Shown: piece after piece, positions 8,255-16,489 of the stretch
Layout: the number at the start of each line of letters is the position of its first letter
Numbering within the stretch: position 1 is the stretch's first letter
DNA from: UBA288 sp964461885
GTDB lineage: Archaea; Halobacteriota; Methanomicrobia; Methanomicrobiales; Methanospirillaceae
DNA length: 64,000 nucleotides
Assembly: GCA_964461885.1 (NCBI GenBank)
Contig: CAYWVY010000002.1
Coordinates: 26,271 to 90,270 of the forward strand
Direction of reading: 5' to 3'
Translations under genes and position numbers: made by a program
Notes under the pieces: generated by a model
Told to the model about the DNA's origin: nothing
The model's input: only the letters and a program-made list of their open reading frames with translations
Database searches by the model: none

Positions 8255-8650
8255 ATGGCCGAACCGAAAGAGAAATGGGGCATCGCCCATATCTATGCCT
8301 CGTTCAACAACACGATCATCACTGTCACGGACCTTTCCGGGGCTGAAACGGTCACGAAGTCGAGCGGCGGCATGGTCGTCAAGCAGGACCGGAACGAATC
8401 GAGCCCGTACGCGGCCATGAAGATGGCGAGCGACGTGGCCCAGTCCGCCATGGACAAAGGCTTCGTCGGCCTCCACGTCCGGGTCCGCGCGCCCGGCAAG
8501 GGTAAGCAGCGCTCACCCGGTGCCGGTGCGCAGGCTGCAATCCGCGCCCTCTCTCGTGCAGGCATGCGGATTGGCCGGATCGAGGACGTAACACCGGTCC
8601 CGCACGATGCGATCCGCGCAAAGGGCGGACGCCGGGGCAGGAGAGTCTGA
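8255..8650 (+). CDS. rps11: 30S ribosomal protein S11 (uS11)
   Basis: 131 residues. Typical archaeal S11: W-G-I-A-H-I-Y-A-S-F-N-N-T at the start and a C-terminal G-G-R-R-G-R-R-V. Binds the 16S platform near the mRNA exit. It begins 3 nt after the rps4 stop, and its TGA overlaps the rpoD ATG (TGATG), indicating coupled translation. Confidence 0.97.
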   Translation: MAEPKEKWGIAHIYASFNNTIITVTDLSGAETVTKSSGGMVVKQDRNESSPYAAMKMASDVAQSAMDKGFVGLHVRVRAPGKGKQRSPGAGAQAAIRALSRAGMRIGRIEDVTPVPHDAIRAKGGRRGRRV

Positions 8651-9471
8651 TGCAGGTCGAGTGCCAGCACCGCGACGAGCACTCCTGCCGATTCATCCTG
8701 TCGGGGGCCATGCCCTCCTTTGCGAACTCGATCCGACGCGCGATGGCGAGCGAGGTTCCGAAGCTCGCAATCGACTCGGTCGGGATCTACGACAACACGA
8801 GCGGGCTCTTCGACGAGATGCTCGCGCACCGACTCGGACTCGTGCCCCTGCGGACTGAGACCGGAACCTACGTCCCGATCGAGGAGTGCACCTGCGAGGG
8901 GCAGGGCTGCGATCGATGCACGGTCTCGTACACGATCTCGGTCGAGGGGCCGGGGATGGTCTGGTCGCGGGACCTGATCCCGAACGACAGCGAGGCCGCC
9001 CCCGCCCAGGGAGATATCCCGATCATCAAGCTCGAGAAGGGGCAGAAGGTCGTGGTCGAGGCCCGCGCGATCCTCGCGACCGGGAAGGCCCACGCAAAGT
9101 GGCAGCCGACCACCATCTGCGGGTACAAAAACTACCCGACTCTGACCATCGACGCGCACTGCGACGGTTGTGGAGTCTGCGTCGACGCATGCCCCCGCCA
9201 GGTTCTCCGCCTCACCGGACGGACGGTCACGGTCGACGAGGCCCGGATAGAGGACTGTTCGCTCTGCCGGCTCTGCGAGAAGGGATGCATCTCGACGGGA
9301 ATCGGGGACCAGGCCGCAATCCGAGTGGGGACCGAGGCCGACCGGTTTATCTTCACGGTCGAATCGGACGGATCGATACCAGCTACCGAGATCCTCCGCC
9401 AGTCGGTCCGCTTCCTCAGGACGCGAGGCGACGAACTCTCACGCGCACTTGACGAGATTGCCGAGGGATAG
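8650..9471 (+). CDS. rpoD: RNA polymerase subunit D with two ferredoxin-type cluster motifs
   Basis: 273 residues. The archaeal counterpart of the bacterial alpha N-terminal domain and eukaryotic Rpb3; it dimerises with subunit L to start polymerase assembly. The alpha-like dimerisation domain is interrupted by a ferredoxin-like insert (about 165-220). It carries two complete motifs, C171/C174/C177-x3-C181 and C203/C206/C209-x3-C213, each able to bind a [4Fe-4S] cluster. Many archaea have lost one or both. No further domain is visible. Confidence 0.96.
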   Translation: MQVECQHRDEHSCRFILSGAMPSFANSIRRAMASEVPKLAIDSVGIYDNTSGLFDEMLAHRLGLVPLRTETGTYVPIEECTCEGQGCDRCTVSYTISVEGPGMVWSRDLIPNDSEAAPAQGDIPIIKLEKGQKVVVEARAILATGKAHAKWQPTTICGYKNYPTLTIDAHCDGCGVCVDACPRQVLRLTGRTVTVDEARIEDCSLCRLCEKGCISTGIGDQAAIRVGTEADRFIFTVESDGSIPATEILRQSVRFLRTRGDELSRALDEIAEG

Positions 9472-9473
9472 CA

Positions 9474-9839
9474 ATGACACTTACACGAGAGAAGACCAAT
9501 CCGCGTCTGACGAATCTGATCATGACGCTGAAAACGGCCTCGCGCGAGAACGAAGCGCAGGTCTGGCGCGACATTGCGTTCCGCCTCGAGGGCGCGACGA
9601 ACGCGCGCGCCGAGGTGAACGTCAGCAAGATCAACCGTTATGCGACCGACGGCGAGACGATCCTCGTGCCGGGCAAGGTGCTCGGCACGGGCGTTATCGA
9701 CCGCGCCGTCCGGGTCGCGGCCCTGAACTTTTCGGCGCAGGCGGCCGATAAGATCACAGGCGCGAACGGCACCTGCATGACGATCGAAGAGCTCCTGAAC
9801 GACAACCCGAAGGGGAGCCGGGTGCGAATCCTGAGGTGA
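9474..9839 (+). CDS. rpl18e: 50S ribosomal protein L18e (eL18)
   Basis: 121 residues, the usual size for archaeal L18e. Begins 2 nt after the rpoD stop. Typical N-terminus with T-N-P-R-L-T-N-L-I and a central V-N-V-S-K-I-N-R-Y. Structural protein of the large subunit found only in archaea and eukaryotes. Confidence 0.96.
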   Translation: MTLTREKTNPRLTNLIMTLKTASRENEAQVWRDIAFRLEGATNARAEVNVSKINRYATDGETILVPGKVLGTGVIDRAVRVAALNFSAQAADKITGANGTCMTIEELLNDNPKGSRVRILR

Positions 9840-9844
9840 CCGAG

Positions 9845-10267
9845 ATGGTAACGGTGATCGATGCGGAGAATCTCCTGCTCGGGCGGCTCGCGTCCACAGT
9901 CGCGAAGCGCGCGCTCGCAGGTGAAGAGTTCGCGATCGTCAATGCAGAGAAGGCGATCGTATCGGGCGCGCGGGCCCATGTGCTCCATGACTTCCGCGAA
10001 AAACGCGAGCGCGGCTCGGTCGAGGGTGGACCGTTCTATCCCCGGCGCCCCGACCACATCGTCAAGCGGACGATCCGTGGCATGCTCCCGTACAAGCGCC
10101 AGCGCGGCGTCGCAGCGTACAAGGCGATCAAGACCTACGTAGGCGTGCCGCACGAGTTTGCAGACGCCGAGCGCGAGTCCCTGCCCGAGGCGCATATCGA
10201 CCGGCTGAACAACCCGAGGTACATCACGATCGGTGCGATTGCGACCTTCCTCGGCGCGAAATATTGA
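9845..10267 (+). CDS. rpl13: 50S ribosomal protein L13 (uL13)
   Basis: 140 residues. Starts V-T-V-I-D-A-E-N-L-L-L-G-R-L-A-S as in other archaeal L13, with the G-M-L-P-Y-K-R block near the middle. The ATG at 9845 is preferred over an in-frame GTG at 9836: a Shine-Dalgarno sequence GAGGTGA (9834-9840) sits just upstream of the ATG and would lie inside the gene if the GTG were used. That sequence overlaps the rpl18e stop. Confidence 0.95.
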   Translation: MVTVIDAENLLLGRLASTVAKRALAGEEFAIVNAEKAIVSGARAHVLHDFREKRERGSVEGGPFYPRRPDHIVKRTIRGMLPYKRQRGVAAYKAIKTYVGVPHEFADAERESLPEAHIDRLNNPRYITIGAIATFLGAKY

Positions 10268-10281
10268 TACAAGGTGAACGT

Positions 10282-10683
10282 ATGGCAAAGGTGATCAACA
10301 CCAGCGGAAAGCGGAAGACCGCGATCGCGCGCGCAACCCTCCGCGAGGGCGGCGGCATGATCCGGATCAACTCGGTCCCACTCGAGGCCTATGGCACCGA
10401 GCTGACCCGCATGAAGATCTCGGAGCCCCTGCTCCTCCACCCGGCGGGTATCGAGGGAATCGACGCCTCGATCACAGTCGTTGGCGGCGGGATCATGGGC
10501 CAGGCCGAGGCCATCCGGACCGCGCTCGCGCGCGGCATCGTCGAATGGCACAACGACCCGGCAATCAAGGAACTGTATGTCGGCTACGACCGGACGCTGC
10601 TCGTCAACGATTCGCGCCAGAAAGAGGCAAAGAAACCTCACGGCCCCGGGGCACGCGCGAAGTTCCAGAAGTCGTACCGTTAA
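10282..10683 (+). CDS. rps9: 30S ribosomal protein S9 (uS9)
   Basis: 133 residues. N-terminus K-V-I-N-T-S-G-K-R-K-T-A-I-A-R and C-terminal G-A-R-A-K-F-Q-K-S-Y-R, whose tail reaches the P-site tRNA. The ATG at 10282 has an AAGGTGA ribosome binding site about 9 nt upstream; an earlier TTG at 10264 is in frame but would precede that site. Confidence 0.96.
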   Translation: MAKVINTSGKRKTAIARATLREGGGMIRINSVPLEAYGTELTRMKISEPLLLHPAGIEGIDASITVVGGGIMGQAEAIRTALARGIVEWHNDPAIKELYVGYDRTLLVNDSRQKEAKKPHGPGARAKFQKSYR

Positions 10684-10710
10684 ATTAAATAAAGACCGAG
10701 AGTAACGTGT

Positions 10711-10899
10711 ATGATACCCGTACGATGTTTTACATGCGGTAAAGTCGTCTCGCCCGTCTGGGAGGAGTTCAAGCGACGACGCGATGCCGGTGAGGACCCG
10801 AAAGCGGTCCTCGATGACCTCGGTCTCTTCCGGTATTGCTGCAGGCGCATGCTCCTGTCGCACAAAGAGATAATCGATGAAATCAACCCGTACCAATGA
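10711..10899 (+). CDS. rpoN: RNA polymerase subunit N
   Basis: 62 residues, the archaeal Rpb10 homologue. Binds one zinc ion through C-F-T-C-G-K near the N-terminus and the adjacent C-C pair in R-Y-C-C-R-R. Helps anchor the D/L platform. Its stop codon is followed immediately by the first base of tRNA-Pro, so mRNA and tRNA are probably one transcript. Confidence 0.97.
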   Translation: MIPVRCFTCGKVVSPVWEEFKRRRDAGEDPKAVLDDLGLFRYCCRRMLLSHKEIIDEINPYQ

Positions 10900-10972
10900 G
10901 GGGTCGTGGGGTAGCCTGGTATCCTAGGGCGTTCGGGATGCTCTGACCTGAGTTCGAATCTCAGCGACCCCA
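10900..10972 (+). tRNA. tRNA-Pro (CGG anticodon)
   Basis: 73 nt. The acceptor GGGGTCG pairs with CGACCCC, discriminator A. Anticodon loop TTCGGGA gives CGG, reading CCG. T arm is TGAG-GTTCGAATC-type, and CCA is not encoded. The first nucleotide directly follows the rpoN stop codon, with no spacer, so the 5' end must be made by RNase P from a polycistronic precursor. Confidence 0.95.
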
Positions 10973-11000
10973 TTCTTATCCAACCATTTTGAGGCAGACG

Positions 11001-11168
11001 ATGGAATCGTATACCCGCTATGAAAAGGCGAGAATCATCGGAGCCCGCGCTCTCCAGATCTCGATGGGCGCGCCTACACTCATCAACGTTCTGAAGACCG
11101 ATCCCCTTGAGATCGCTCTTCAAGAGTTCGCAGAGGATGTCATACCCATCACGGTGAAGAGGAGGTAG
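11001..11168 (+). CDS. rpoK: RNA polymerase subunit K
   Basis: 55 residues, the archaeal Rpb6/omega homologue, which stabilises the largest polymerase subunit. It shows the compact conserved core: Y-T-R-Y-E-K-A-R-I-I-G-A-R-A-L-Q-I-S-M-G-A-P near the start and P-L-E-I-A-L-x-E-F near the end. The last codons and stop contain GGAGGTAG, which doubles as the ribosome binding site of enolase 7 nt later. Confidence 0.95.
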   Translation: MESYTRYEKARIIGARALQISMGAPTLINVLKTDPLEIALQEFAEDVIPITVKRR

Positions 11169-11175
11169 ACTGCAG

Positions 11176-12363
11176 ATGACAACAATTGAGGCCGTCCTGC
11201 TACGGCGGATTCTCGACTCGCGTGGCAACGCGACGGTCGAGGCCGACATCTGGACGACCACCGGCTTCGGCCGTTCCGCTGCGCCTTCAGGCGCGTCCAC
11301 CGGTACCTACGAAGCGAAGGTACGGCCGGTTGCGGAGGCGATCCTCGATGCAGAGCAGGGACTCCTGCCCGAACTGATCGGGCTGGACGCATCCGATCAG
11401 CCCGGGTTCGACCGGGCGATCCGCAACCACGACGGGACACCCGATCTTTCGAAGGTCGGGGCGAACGTTGCAGTTGCGCTCTCCCTCGCGAACGCGAGGG
11501 CGGCCGCGACTGCCCTCGACCTGGAGCTCTTCCGGCACCTCGGCGGCTGCTTCGCGGGTGAGACACCGTTTCCTCTCGGAAACGTGATCGGCGGCGGCGC
11601 TCACGCGCTGAACGCGACGGACATCCAGGAGTTCCTGGTCGTACCGACCGGCGCACCGACCGCCGAGGACGGGGTCTTCGCGAACGCAGCGGTCCACAGG
11701 AAGGTGAAAGAGCTCCTGGTTGCCATGGGCAAGGGCTCGGGCAAAGGCGACGAGGGGGCCTGGGCACCCGCGATCGATGACCTGACGGCCTTCGAGACGG
11801 TGCACCAGGCCGTGGCCGCGGTCTCGGACGAGGTCGGCTTCGCGATCAACATGGGCATCGATGTGGCCGCGAACGAACTCTGGAAGGACGGGGCGTACCA
11901 CTACAAAGACGCGACCCGGACCCCGGAGGAGCAGATCGCGTACATGACCGAACTCGTGGATCGCTACGACCTGATCTACATCGAGGACCCCCTTCACGAG
12001 GAGGACTTCGAAGGTTTCGCGGACCTCTCCGAGCAGATCGCCGACCGTGCCCTCATCTGCGGCGACGATCTCTTCGTTACGAACCCCGAGCGGATCGTGC
12101 GGGGGATCGAGATCGGCTCGGCCAACTGCGTGCTGATCAAGCCGAACCAGATCGGAACCCTGACCGACACCTGGGAGGCGATCGAGCTCGCCCATACCCA
12201 CGGTCTGGACACCGTGATGAGCCACCGCTCGGGAGAGACAACGGACACCACCATCGCCCACCTCGGCACCGCGTTCGGATGCATCTTTATCAAGACAGGC
12301 GCAGTCGGCGGCGAGCGGATCGCAAAGTTGAACGAACTGATCAGAATCGAGGAGCAGCAGTAA
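11176..12363 (+). CDS. eno: Enolase
   Basis: 395 residues, slightly shorter than most enolases. Interconverts 2-phosphoglycerate and phosphoenolpyruvate; in a methanogen mostly gluconeogenic. Visible landmarks are R-R-I-L-D-S-R-G-N-A-T-V-E at the N-terminus, P-S-G-A-S-T-G, the metal-binding Y-I-E-D-P, G-D-D-L-F-V-T-N, and the C-terminal S-H-R-S-G-E-T-T-D. It sits between rpoK and rps2, a common euryarchaeal arrangement, with a strong Shine-Dalgarno overlapping the rpoK stop. Confidence 0.96.
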   Translation: MTTIEAVLLRRILDSRGNATVEADIWTTTGFGRSAAPSGASTGTYEAKVRPVAEAILDAEQGLLPELIGLDASDQPGFDRAIRNHDGTPDLSKVGANVAVALSLANARAAATALDLELFRHLGGCFAGETPFPLGNVIGGGAHALNATDIQEFLVVPTGAPTAEDGVFANAAVHRKVKELLVAMGKGSGKGDEGAWAPAIDDLTAFETVHQAVAAVSDEVGFAINMGIDVAANELWKDGAYHYKDATRTPEEQIAYMTELVDRYDLIYIEDPLHEEDFEGFADLSEQIADRALICGDDLFVTNPERIVRGIEIGSANCVLIKPNQIGTLTDTWEAIELAHTHGLDTVMSHRSGETTDTTIAHLGTAFGCIFIKTGAVGGERIAKLNELIRIEEQQ

Positions 12364-12365
12364 GC

Positions 12366-12974
12366 ATGACGGCAAACGAAATGGAGATCGAGCTCGCCGA
12401 ACCGCTCGTCCCGGTCGAGGAGTACCTCGCGGCCGGAATTCACATCGGCACCCAGCAGAAGAGCAAGGACATGAAGAAGTTTATCTACCGCGTCCGCGGT
12501 GATGGACTCTACATCATCGACATCCGCGAGACCGACGAGCGGATCAAGACCGCGGCCAAGTACCTCGCGCAGTTCGACCCGTCCCGGATCCTGGTTGTGA
12601 CCTCGCGCCAGTACGGCCAGTACCCCGCCCGGCGTTTCGCCGAGGCGATCGGTGCAATGGCCGCGACCGGCCGGTTCGTGCCGGGGCGGATGACGAACCA
12701 GAACCTCCACGGCTACATCGAGCCCGAGGTCGTGCTTGTCACGGACCCCATCGGCGATGCCCAGGCCATCAAGGAGGCCGTCCAGTCGGGAATCCCGGTT
12801 GTCGCGCTCTGTGACACCAACAACATGACCCAGTTCATCGACCTCGTGATCCCGACCAACAACAAGGGGCGGAAGGCGCTCTCGATGATCTACTTCCTGC
12901 TCACGAGCGAGATGCTCCACCTGCGCGGCATCCAGACGTCACTGACGCAGGAAGATTTCGAGACCGATCTGTAG
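12366..12974 (+). CDS. rps2: 30S ribosomal protein S2 (uS2)
   Basis: 202 residues, archaeal type. Conserved G-I-H-I-G-T-Q-Q near 26-33, N-Q-N-L-H-G-Y-I-E-P, and a C-terminal I-P-T-N-N-K-G-R-K-A-L. Binds the 30S head/body junction late in assembly. The ATG at 12366 lies 2 nt after the enolase stop; the longer frame upstream is within eno. Confidence 0.96.
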   Translation: MTANEMEIELAEPLVPVEEYLAAGIHIGTQQKSKDMKKFIYRVRGDGLYIIDIRETDERIKTAAKYLAQFDPSRILVVTSRQYGQYPARRFAEAIGAMAATGRFVPGRMTNQNLHGYIEPEVVLVTDPIGDAQAIKEAVQSGIPVVALCDTNNMTQFIDLVIPTNNKGRKALSMIYFLLTSEMLHLRGIQTSLTQEDFETDL

Positions 12975-13002
12975 AAATACGAGGAGGCAGGAGAGGTTCT
13001 CC

Positions 13003-13797
13003 ATGCAGGTCAGGACACCAGCCGTCGCAGGCATGTTCTACCCCGGAGAGCCACACCACCTCGAGCAGCTGCTCGAGCGGTTCTTCCTCGGAGCGGAAAC
13101 GGTGGAGGTGCACGATCCGTATGCGATCGTGGCGCCCCATGCCGGGTATGTCTATTCGGGCGCGGTCGCGGGCCGAGCGTTCGCAACGCTCCCGGCGGAC
13201 TTCGACGGGACCTTCGTCGTGATCGGACCCTCGCACGGGGGGTACCCAACCTGCACGTCGGCCGTCCCCTGGGAGACGCCACTCGGGATCGTCGATACGG
13301 ATACCGCGTTCGTCAAGGCGCTCAAGATCCCCACGAACGAATCGTACATGCGTGACGAACACGCACTCGAGGTCCAGATGCCGTTCATCAAGTACCGGTG
13401 CCCGCGGGCGCGGATCGCCCCGGTGATGATGGGGCTCCAGGATCTCGGATCGGCCGAGGTGCTTGGCGAGCGGATCGTCCGGGCGATCGAGGAGACCGGG
13501 CACGACGTCCGGATGGTTGCATCGAGCGACTTCTCGCATTATGTTCCCGATCGGGTTGCCCGGTTGCAGGACCTCTACGCGATCGAAGCGCTCGCCGACC
13601 TCGACCTCGAACGCTTCTACAACCGGATCGCCGAGCGGCGGATCACCGCGTGCGGTTACGGCCCGATCGCGTCCGTCTGCACGGCGGCGGAAGCAAGGGG
13701 CGCGAAGCACGCGCGCCTGCTCCAGTACGCGACGAGCGGTGATGCGACCGGCGATATGTCTTCAGTCGTGGGTTATGCGGCACTAGCGGTGATATAG
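13003..13797 (+). CDS. MEMO1-family protein (AmmeMemoRadiSam protein B)
   Basis: 264 residues with the Memo/LigB fold: R-x-P-A-V-A-G-M-F-Y-P near the start, A-P-H-A-G-Y-V-Y-S-G at about 44-53, a central G-P-S-H, and S-S-D-F-S-H-Y. These histidines line the metal site shared with class III dioxygenases. The family is nearly universal in archaea and is tied to AMMECR1 and a radical SAM protein, but its reaction is not established. In euryarchaea it regularly sits between rps2 and mevalonate kinase, as here. Confidence 0.92.
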   Translation: MQVRTPAVAGMFYPGEPHHLEQLLERFFLGAETVEVHDPYAIVAPHAGYVYSGAVAGRAFATLPADFDGTFVVIGPSHGGYPTCTSAVPWETPLGIVDTDTAFVKALKIPTNESYMRDEHALEVQMPFIKYRCPRARIAPVMMGLQDLGSAEVLGERIVRAIEETGHDVRMVASSDFSHYVPDRVARLQDLYAIEALADLDLERFYNRIAERRITACGYGPIASVCTAAEARGAKHARLLQYATSGDATGDMSSVVGYAALAVI

Positions 13798-13798
13798 G

Positions 13799-14668
13799 GT
13801 GGCAACGTGGTCTGCCCCGGGCAAGGTCTTCCTGTTCGGGGAGCATGCGGTGGTCTATGATAAGCCCGGGCTCGCGATGGCGATCAAGCCCCGGGTCCTC
13901 GTCTCGGTTCGCCGTCACCGCCACCCCGCACCGGCCAAGTCACCGTACATCGCCCAGTGTTTCCGGGAGCTTGGAGTCACGGGCTCGGTCTACGTCTCGA
14001 GCCAGATGCCGTCGTCGGCCGGACTCGGGTCGTCGGCCGCGGTGACCGTCGCCACCCTCTCGGCGGCGAACGACGAATTCCGCCTCGGGATCGAGCGCGA
14101 GGAGATCGCCGCGATCGCACACCGGGTGGAACAGACCGTCCAGAAAGGACGGGCGTCGCCGACCGACACCTACGTTTCTACCATGGGGGGGCTCGTCCTG
14201 ATCATGGATGGAGCACGACGGCGCGTCCCCCCTGTGAACCTGAACCTGGTGGTCGGCAACACCCAGGTCTCGCACAGCACCTCGCGCATGGTCGAGCTCG
14301 TGGCCGATGAGCGTTCGGCCCGGCCTGGCGTGATCTGCCCGATCCTCGACGCGATAGGGGCCCTCACGATGGAAGGGATCCGGAAGCTCGATGACCCCAG
14401 GGCCCTGGGAAAACTGATGGACACGAACCACGCCCTGCTCGATGCGATCGGGGTCGGACACCCGTCCCTGACAAAACTCGTGCTGGCGGCTCGTGCAGCA
14501 GGGGCGTTCGGGGCGAAGCTGACCGGTGCCGGGGGCGGGGGCTGCATGATCGCGCTCTCGCCGAAGACGGGCAAAACCCGGATCATCGGGGCACTCGACG
14601 CAGCCGGCGGACGGGCCTTCATCACGACCCTCGACACGGTCGGGGCGAGAAAGGAGCACGATGCCTGA
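13799..14668 (+). CDS. mvk: Mevalonate kinase
   Basis: 289 residues, GHMP kinase. Phosphorylates mevalonate with ATP, the entry into archaeal isoprenoid synthesis for membrane lipids and carotenoids. The ATP-binding P-S-S-A-G-L-G-S-S-A-A is at about 71-81, the N-terminal A-P-G-K-V-F-L-F-G-E-H is clear, and the C-terminal K-L-T-G-A-G-G-G-G-C is present. The start is GTG at 13799, just after the MEMO stop. The next gene overlaps its end by 8 nt. Confidence 0.95.
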   Translation: MATWSAPGKVFLFGEHAVVYDKPGLAMAIKPRVLVSVRRHRHPAPAKSPYIAQCFRELGVTGSVYVSSQMPSSAGLGSSAAVTVATLSAANDEFRLGIEREEIAAIAHRVEQTVQKGRASPTDTYVSTMGGLVLIMDGARRRVPPVNLNLVVGNTQVSHSTSRMVELVADERSARPGVICPILDAIGALTMEGIRKLDDPRALGKLMDTNHALLDAIGVGHPSLTKLVLAARAAGAFGAKLTGAGGGGCMIALSPKTGKTRIIGALDAAGGRAFITTLDTVGARKEHDA

Positions 14669-15422
14669 ACCGATCCTCCTCAAGCTCGGCGGATCCGTGG
14701 TCACGGACAAGCGCAACGACGGTGTCGTCGATCATGCCGCGATCGGCGAGATCGCGGACCTGCTCGGAGCATCGGGTTTCAGGGGCGTAATCGTCCACGG
14801 CGCCGGCTCCTGCGGTCATCCCGAGGCGCAGCGATACGGTCTCGCCCATGGAGCGGACTGCACGAACCGAACCGGGATCACGGTCACCCACGAAGCGGTC
14901 GCATCCCTCAACCGGACGGTCGTGACCGTGCTCTGTGGAGCGGGGATCGATGCGGTCGGGGTCCATCCGCTCGCTGCCTGCACTGCCGACGACGGCAGGA
15001 TCGTCTCGTTCGAGGAGGAGCCGCTCCGGCTCCTGCTCGGGCTCGGGTGCGTGCCCGTGCTCCACGGCGATGTGGTCATGGACCGTCGCCGCGGCGCCTG
15101 CATCGTCTCGGGAGACCAGCTCGTGGCATATCTCGCGCCGCGGCTGGGCCTTTCGCGCATCGGTTTGATGACCAACGTGCCGGGCGTGCTCGATGCCGGC
15201 GGCGCGGTTGTGCCGCGGATCTCGCGGGCGGACGCGGGAGCTCTCGCAATCGGCGCATCGTCCACGATGGACGTGACCGGCGGGATGGGCGGCAAGGTCG
15301 CCGAGCTTCTCAGGCTCGCCGAGAACGGAATCTCGTCGCACGTCTTCGGCTCCGATCGGCTGGCCGACTTTCTCGCCTCGCGTCCCCACGGCGGCACCGA
15401 GATCGTGCCGGAGGACGCATGA
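14661..15422 (+). CDS. ipk: Isopentenyl phosphate kinase
   Basis: 253 residues of the amino acid kinase fold. Converts isopentenyl phosphate to isopentenyl diphosphate, the signature step of the archaeal alternative mevalonate pathway. It opens with L-L-K-L-G-G-S-V-V-T-D-K and has H-G-A-G-S-C-G-H-P at about 46-54, where H53 matches the conserved substrate histidine. The ATG lies inside mvk, and its own stop overlaps the next gene as ATGA, so the three genes are translationally coupled. Confidence 0.95.
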   Translation: MPEPILLKLGGSVVTDKRNDGVVDHAAIGEIADLLGASGFRGVIVHGAGSCGHPEAQRYGLAHGADCTNRTGITVTHEAVASLNRTVVTVLCGAGIDAVGVHPLAACTADDGRIVSFEEEPLRLLLGLGCVPVLHGDVVMDRRRGACIVSGDQLVAYLAPRLGLSRIGLMTNVPGVLDAGGAVVPRISRADAGALAIGASSTMDVTGGMGGKVAELLRLAENGISSHVFGSDRLADFLASRPHGGTEIVPEDA

Positions 15423-16480
15423 CCGGAGCCCAGACCTCGGCGCGGAAGCTCGACCACCTCCGCATCTGCTGCGAACTCCCGGTCGAGGCCGGCGATGCCG
15501 GCTTCGGCGAGGTCCGCCTGGTCCACAGCGCGCTTCCGGAGTGCGACATGGACCGGATCTCGACCGCAACGCAGTTCCTCGGACACCAGTTCGAAGCCCC
15601 GCTCATGATCGCGGCCATGACCGGAGGGCATCCCGAAGCCACTCCGATCAACGCGCGCCTCGCGGCCGCAGCCGAACGGTTCGGCCTCGGGATAGGGGTC
15701 GGCTCCGAGCGCGCAGCGCTCGAGGATCCGTCGCTCGCACCCAGTTACCGGGTGGTCCGCGACGCGGCCCCATCCGCGTTCGTGGTCGCAAACCTCGGAG
15801 CGGTGCAGCTCCGTGACCACGGGCAGGCCTGGGCCGACCGTGCAGTCGAGCTGTGCGAGGCCGACGCGCTTGCAATCCACCTGAACTTCCTGCAGGAGGC
15901 GATCCAGCCCGAGGGCGATCACGACGCGACCGGATGCATGGCCGCAATCGAGGCGCTCTGCGACCAGGCCGCGTACCCGGTGATCGTCAAGGAGACCGGG
16001 AACGGGATCTCGGGGGAGGTCGCGCGCCGCCTCAACGGCGCGGGCGTCGCCGCCATCGACACCGGCGGGATGGGCGGCACCTCGTGGGCCGTGATAGAGG
16101 CCGTCCGCGCTCGCGAGACCGGGCGAGCAGGTGACGGGCGCCTTCAGGCGCTCGGGGAGTTGTTCCGCGATTGGGGCATCCCGACTGTGGCGAGCCTGAT
16201 CGAGGTCACCCGGTGCGGCGGGCCCGTGATCGCGACAGGCGGTGTCCGGACCGGGCTCGACATCGCGAAGGCGATAGCACTCGGCGCCGATCTTGCTGGG
16301 ATGGCCCTGCCCCTACTCGGGCCAGCCAGGAGCGGACAGGAGGCGCTTGACACCGTGATCGAGCGCGTGATCGACGAACTTCGCGTGGCGATGTTCCTCA
16401 CGGGTTCTCCTGAGATACCGGCCCTCCGGCGGGCGCGGACGATCGTCACGGGACGAATACGAGACTTAACAGCAATTTAG
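15419..16480 (+). CDS. fni: Type 2 isopentenyl-diphosphate delta-isomerase
   Basis: 353 residues, FMN- and NAD(P)H-dependent isomerase that makes dimethylallyl diphosphate from isopentenyl diphosphate. It shows R-K-x-D-H-L near the start, M-T-G-G-H-P-E-A-T, a long TIM-barrel core with K-E-T-G-N-G-I, D-T-G-G-M-G-G-T-S-W, and the phosphate-binding A-T-G-G-V-R-T-G. The start is the ATG at 15419, overlapping the ipk stop; the open frame extends further upstream but that part lies inside ipk. Confidence 0.95.
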   Translation: MTGAQTSARKLDHLRICCELPVEAGDAGFGEVRLVHSALPECDMDRISTATQFLGHQFEAPLMIAAMTGGHPEATPINARLAAAAERFGLGIGVGSERAALEDPSLAPSYRVVRDAAPSAFVVANLGAVQLRDHGQAWADRAVELCEADALAIHLNFLQEAIQPEGDHDATGCMAAIEALCDQAAYPVIVKETGNGISGEVARRLNGAGVAAIDTGGMGGTSWAVIEAVRARETGRAGDGRLQALGELFRDWGIPTVASLIEVTRCGGPVIATGGVRTGLDIAKAIALGADLAGMALPLLGPARSGQEALDTVIERVIDELRVAMFLTGSPEIPALRRARTIVTGRIRDLTAI

Positions 16481-16489
16481 GAGATACAG

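Noticed and set aside
9836..9844. Alternative GTG start for rpl13
   Set aside because: It would place the Shine-Dalgarno sequence inside the coding region, and the three extra residues are not part of the family N-terminus.
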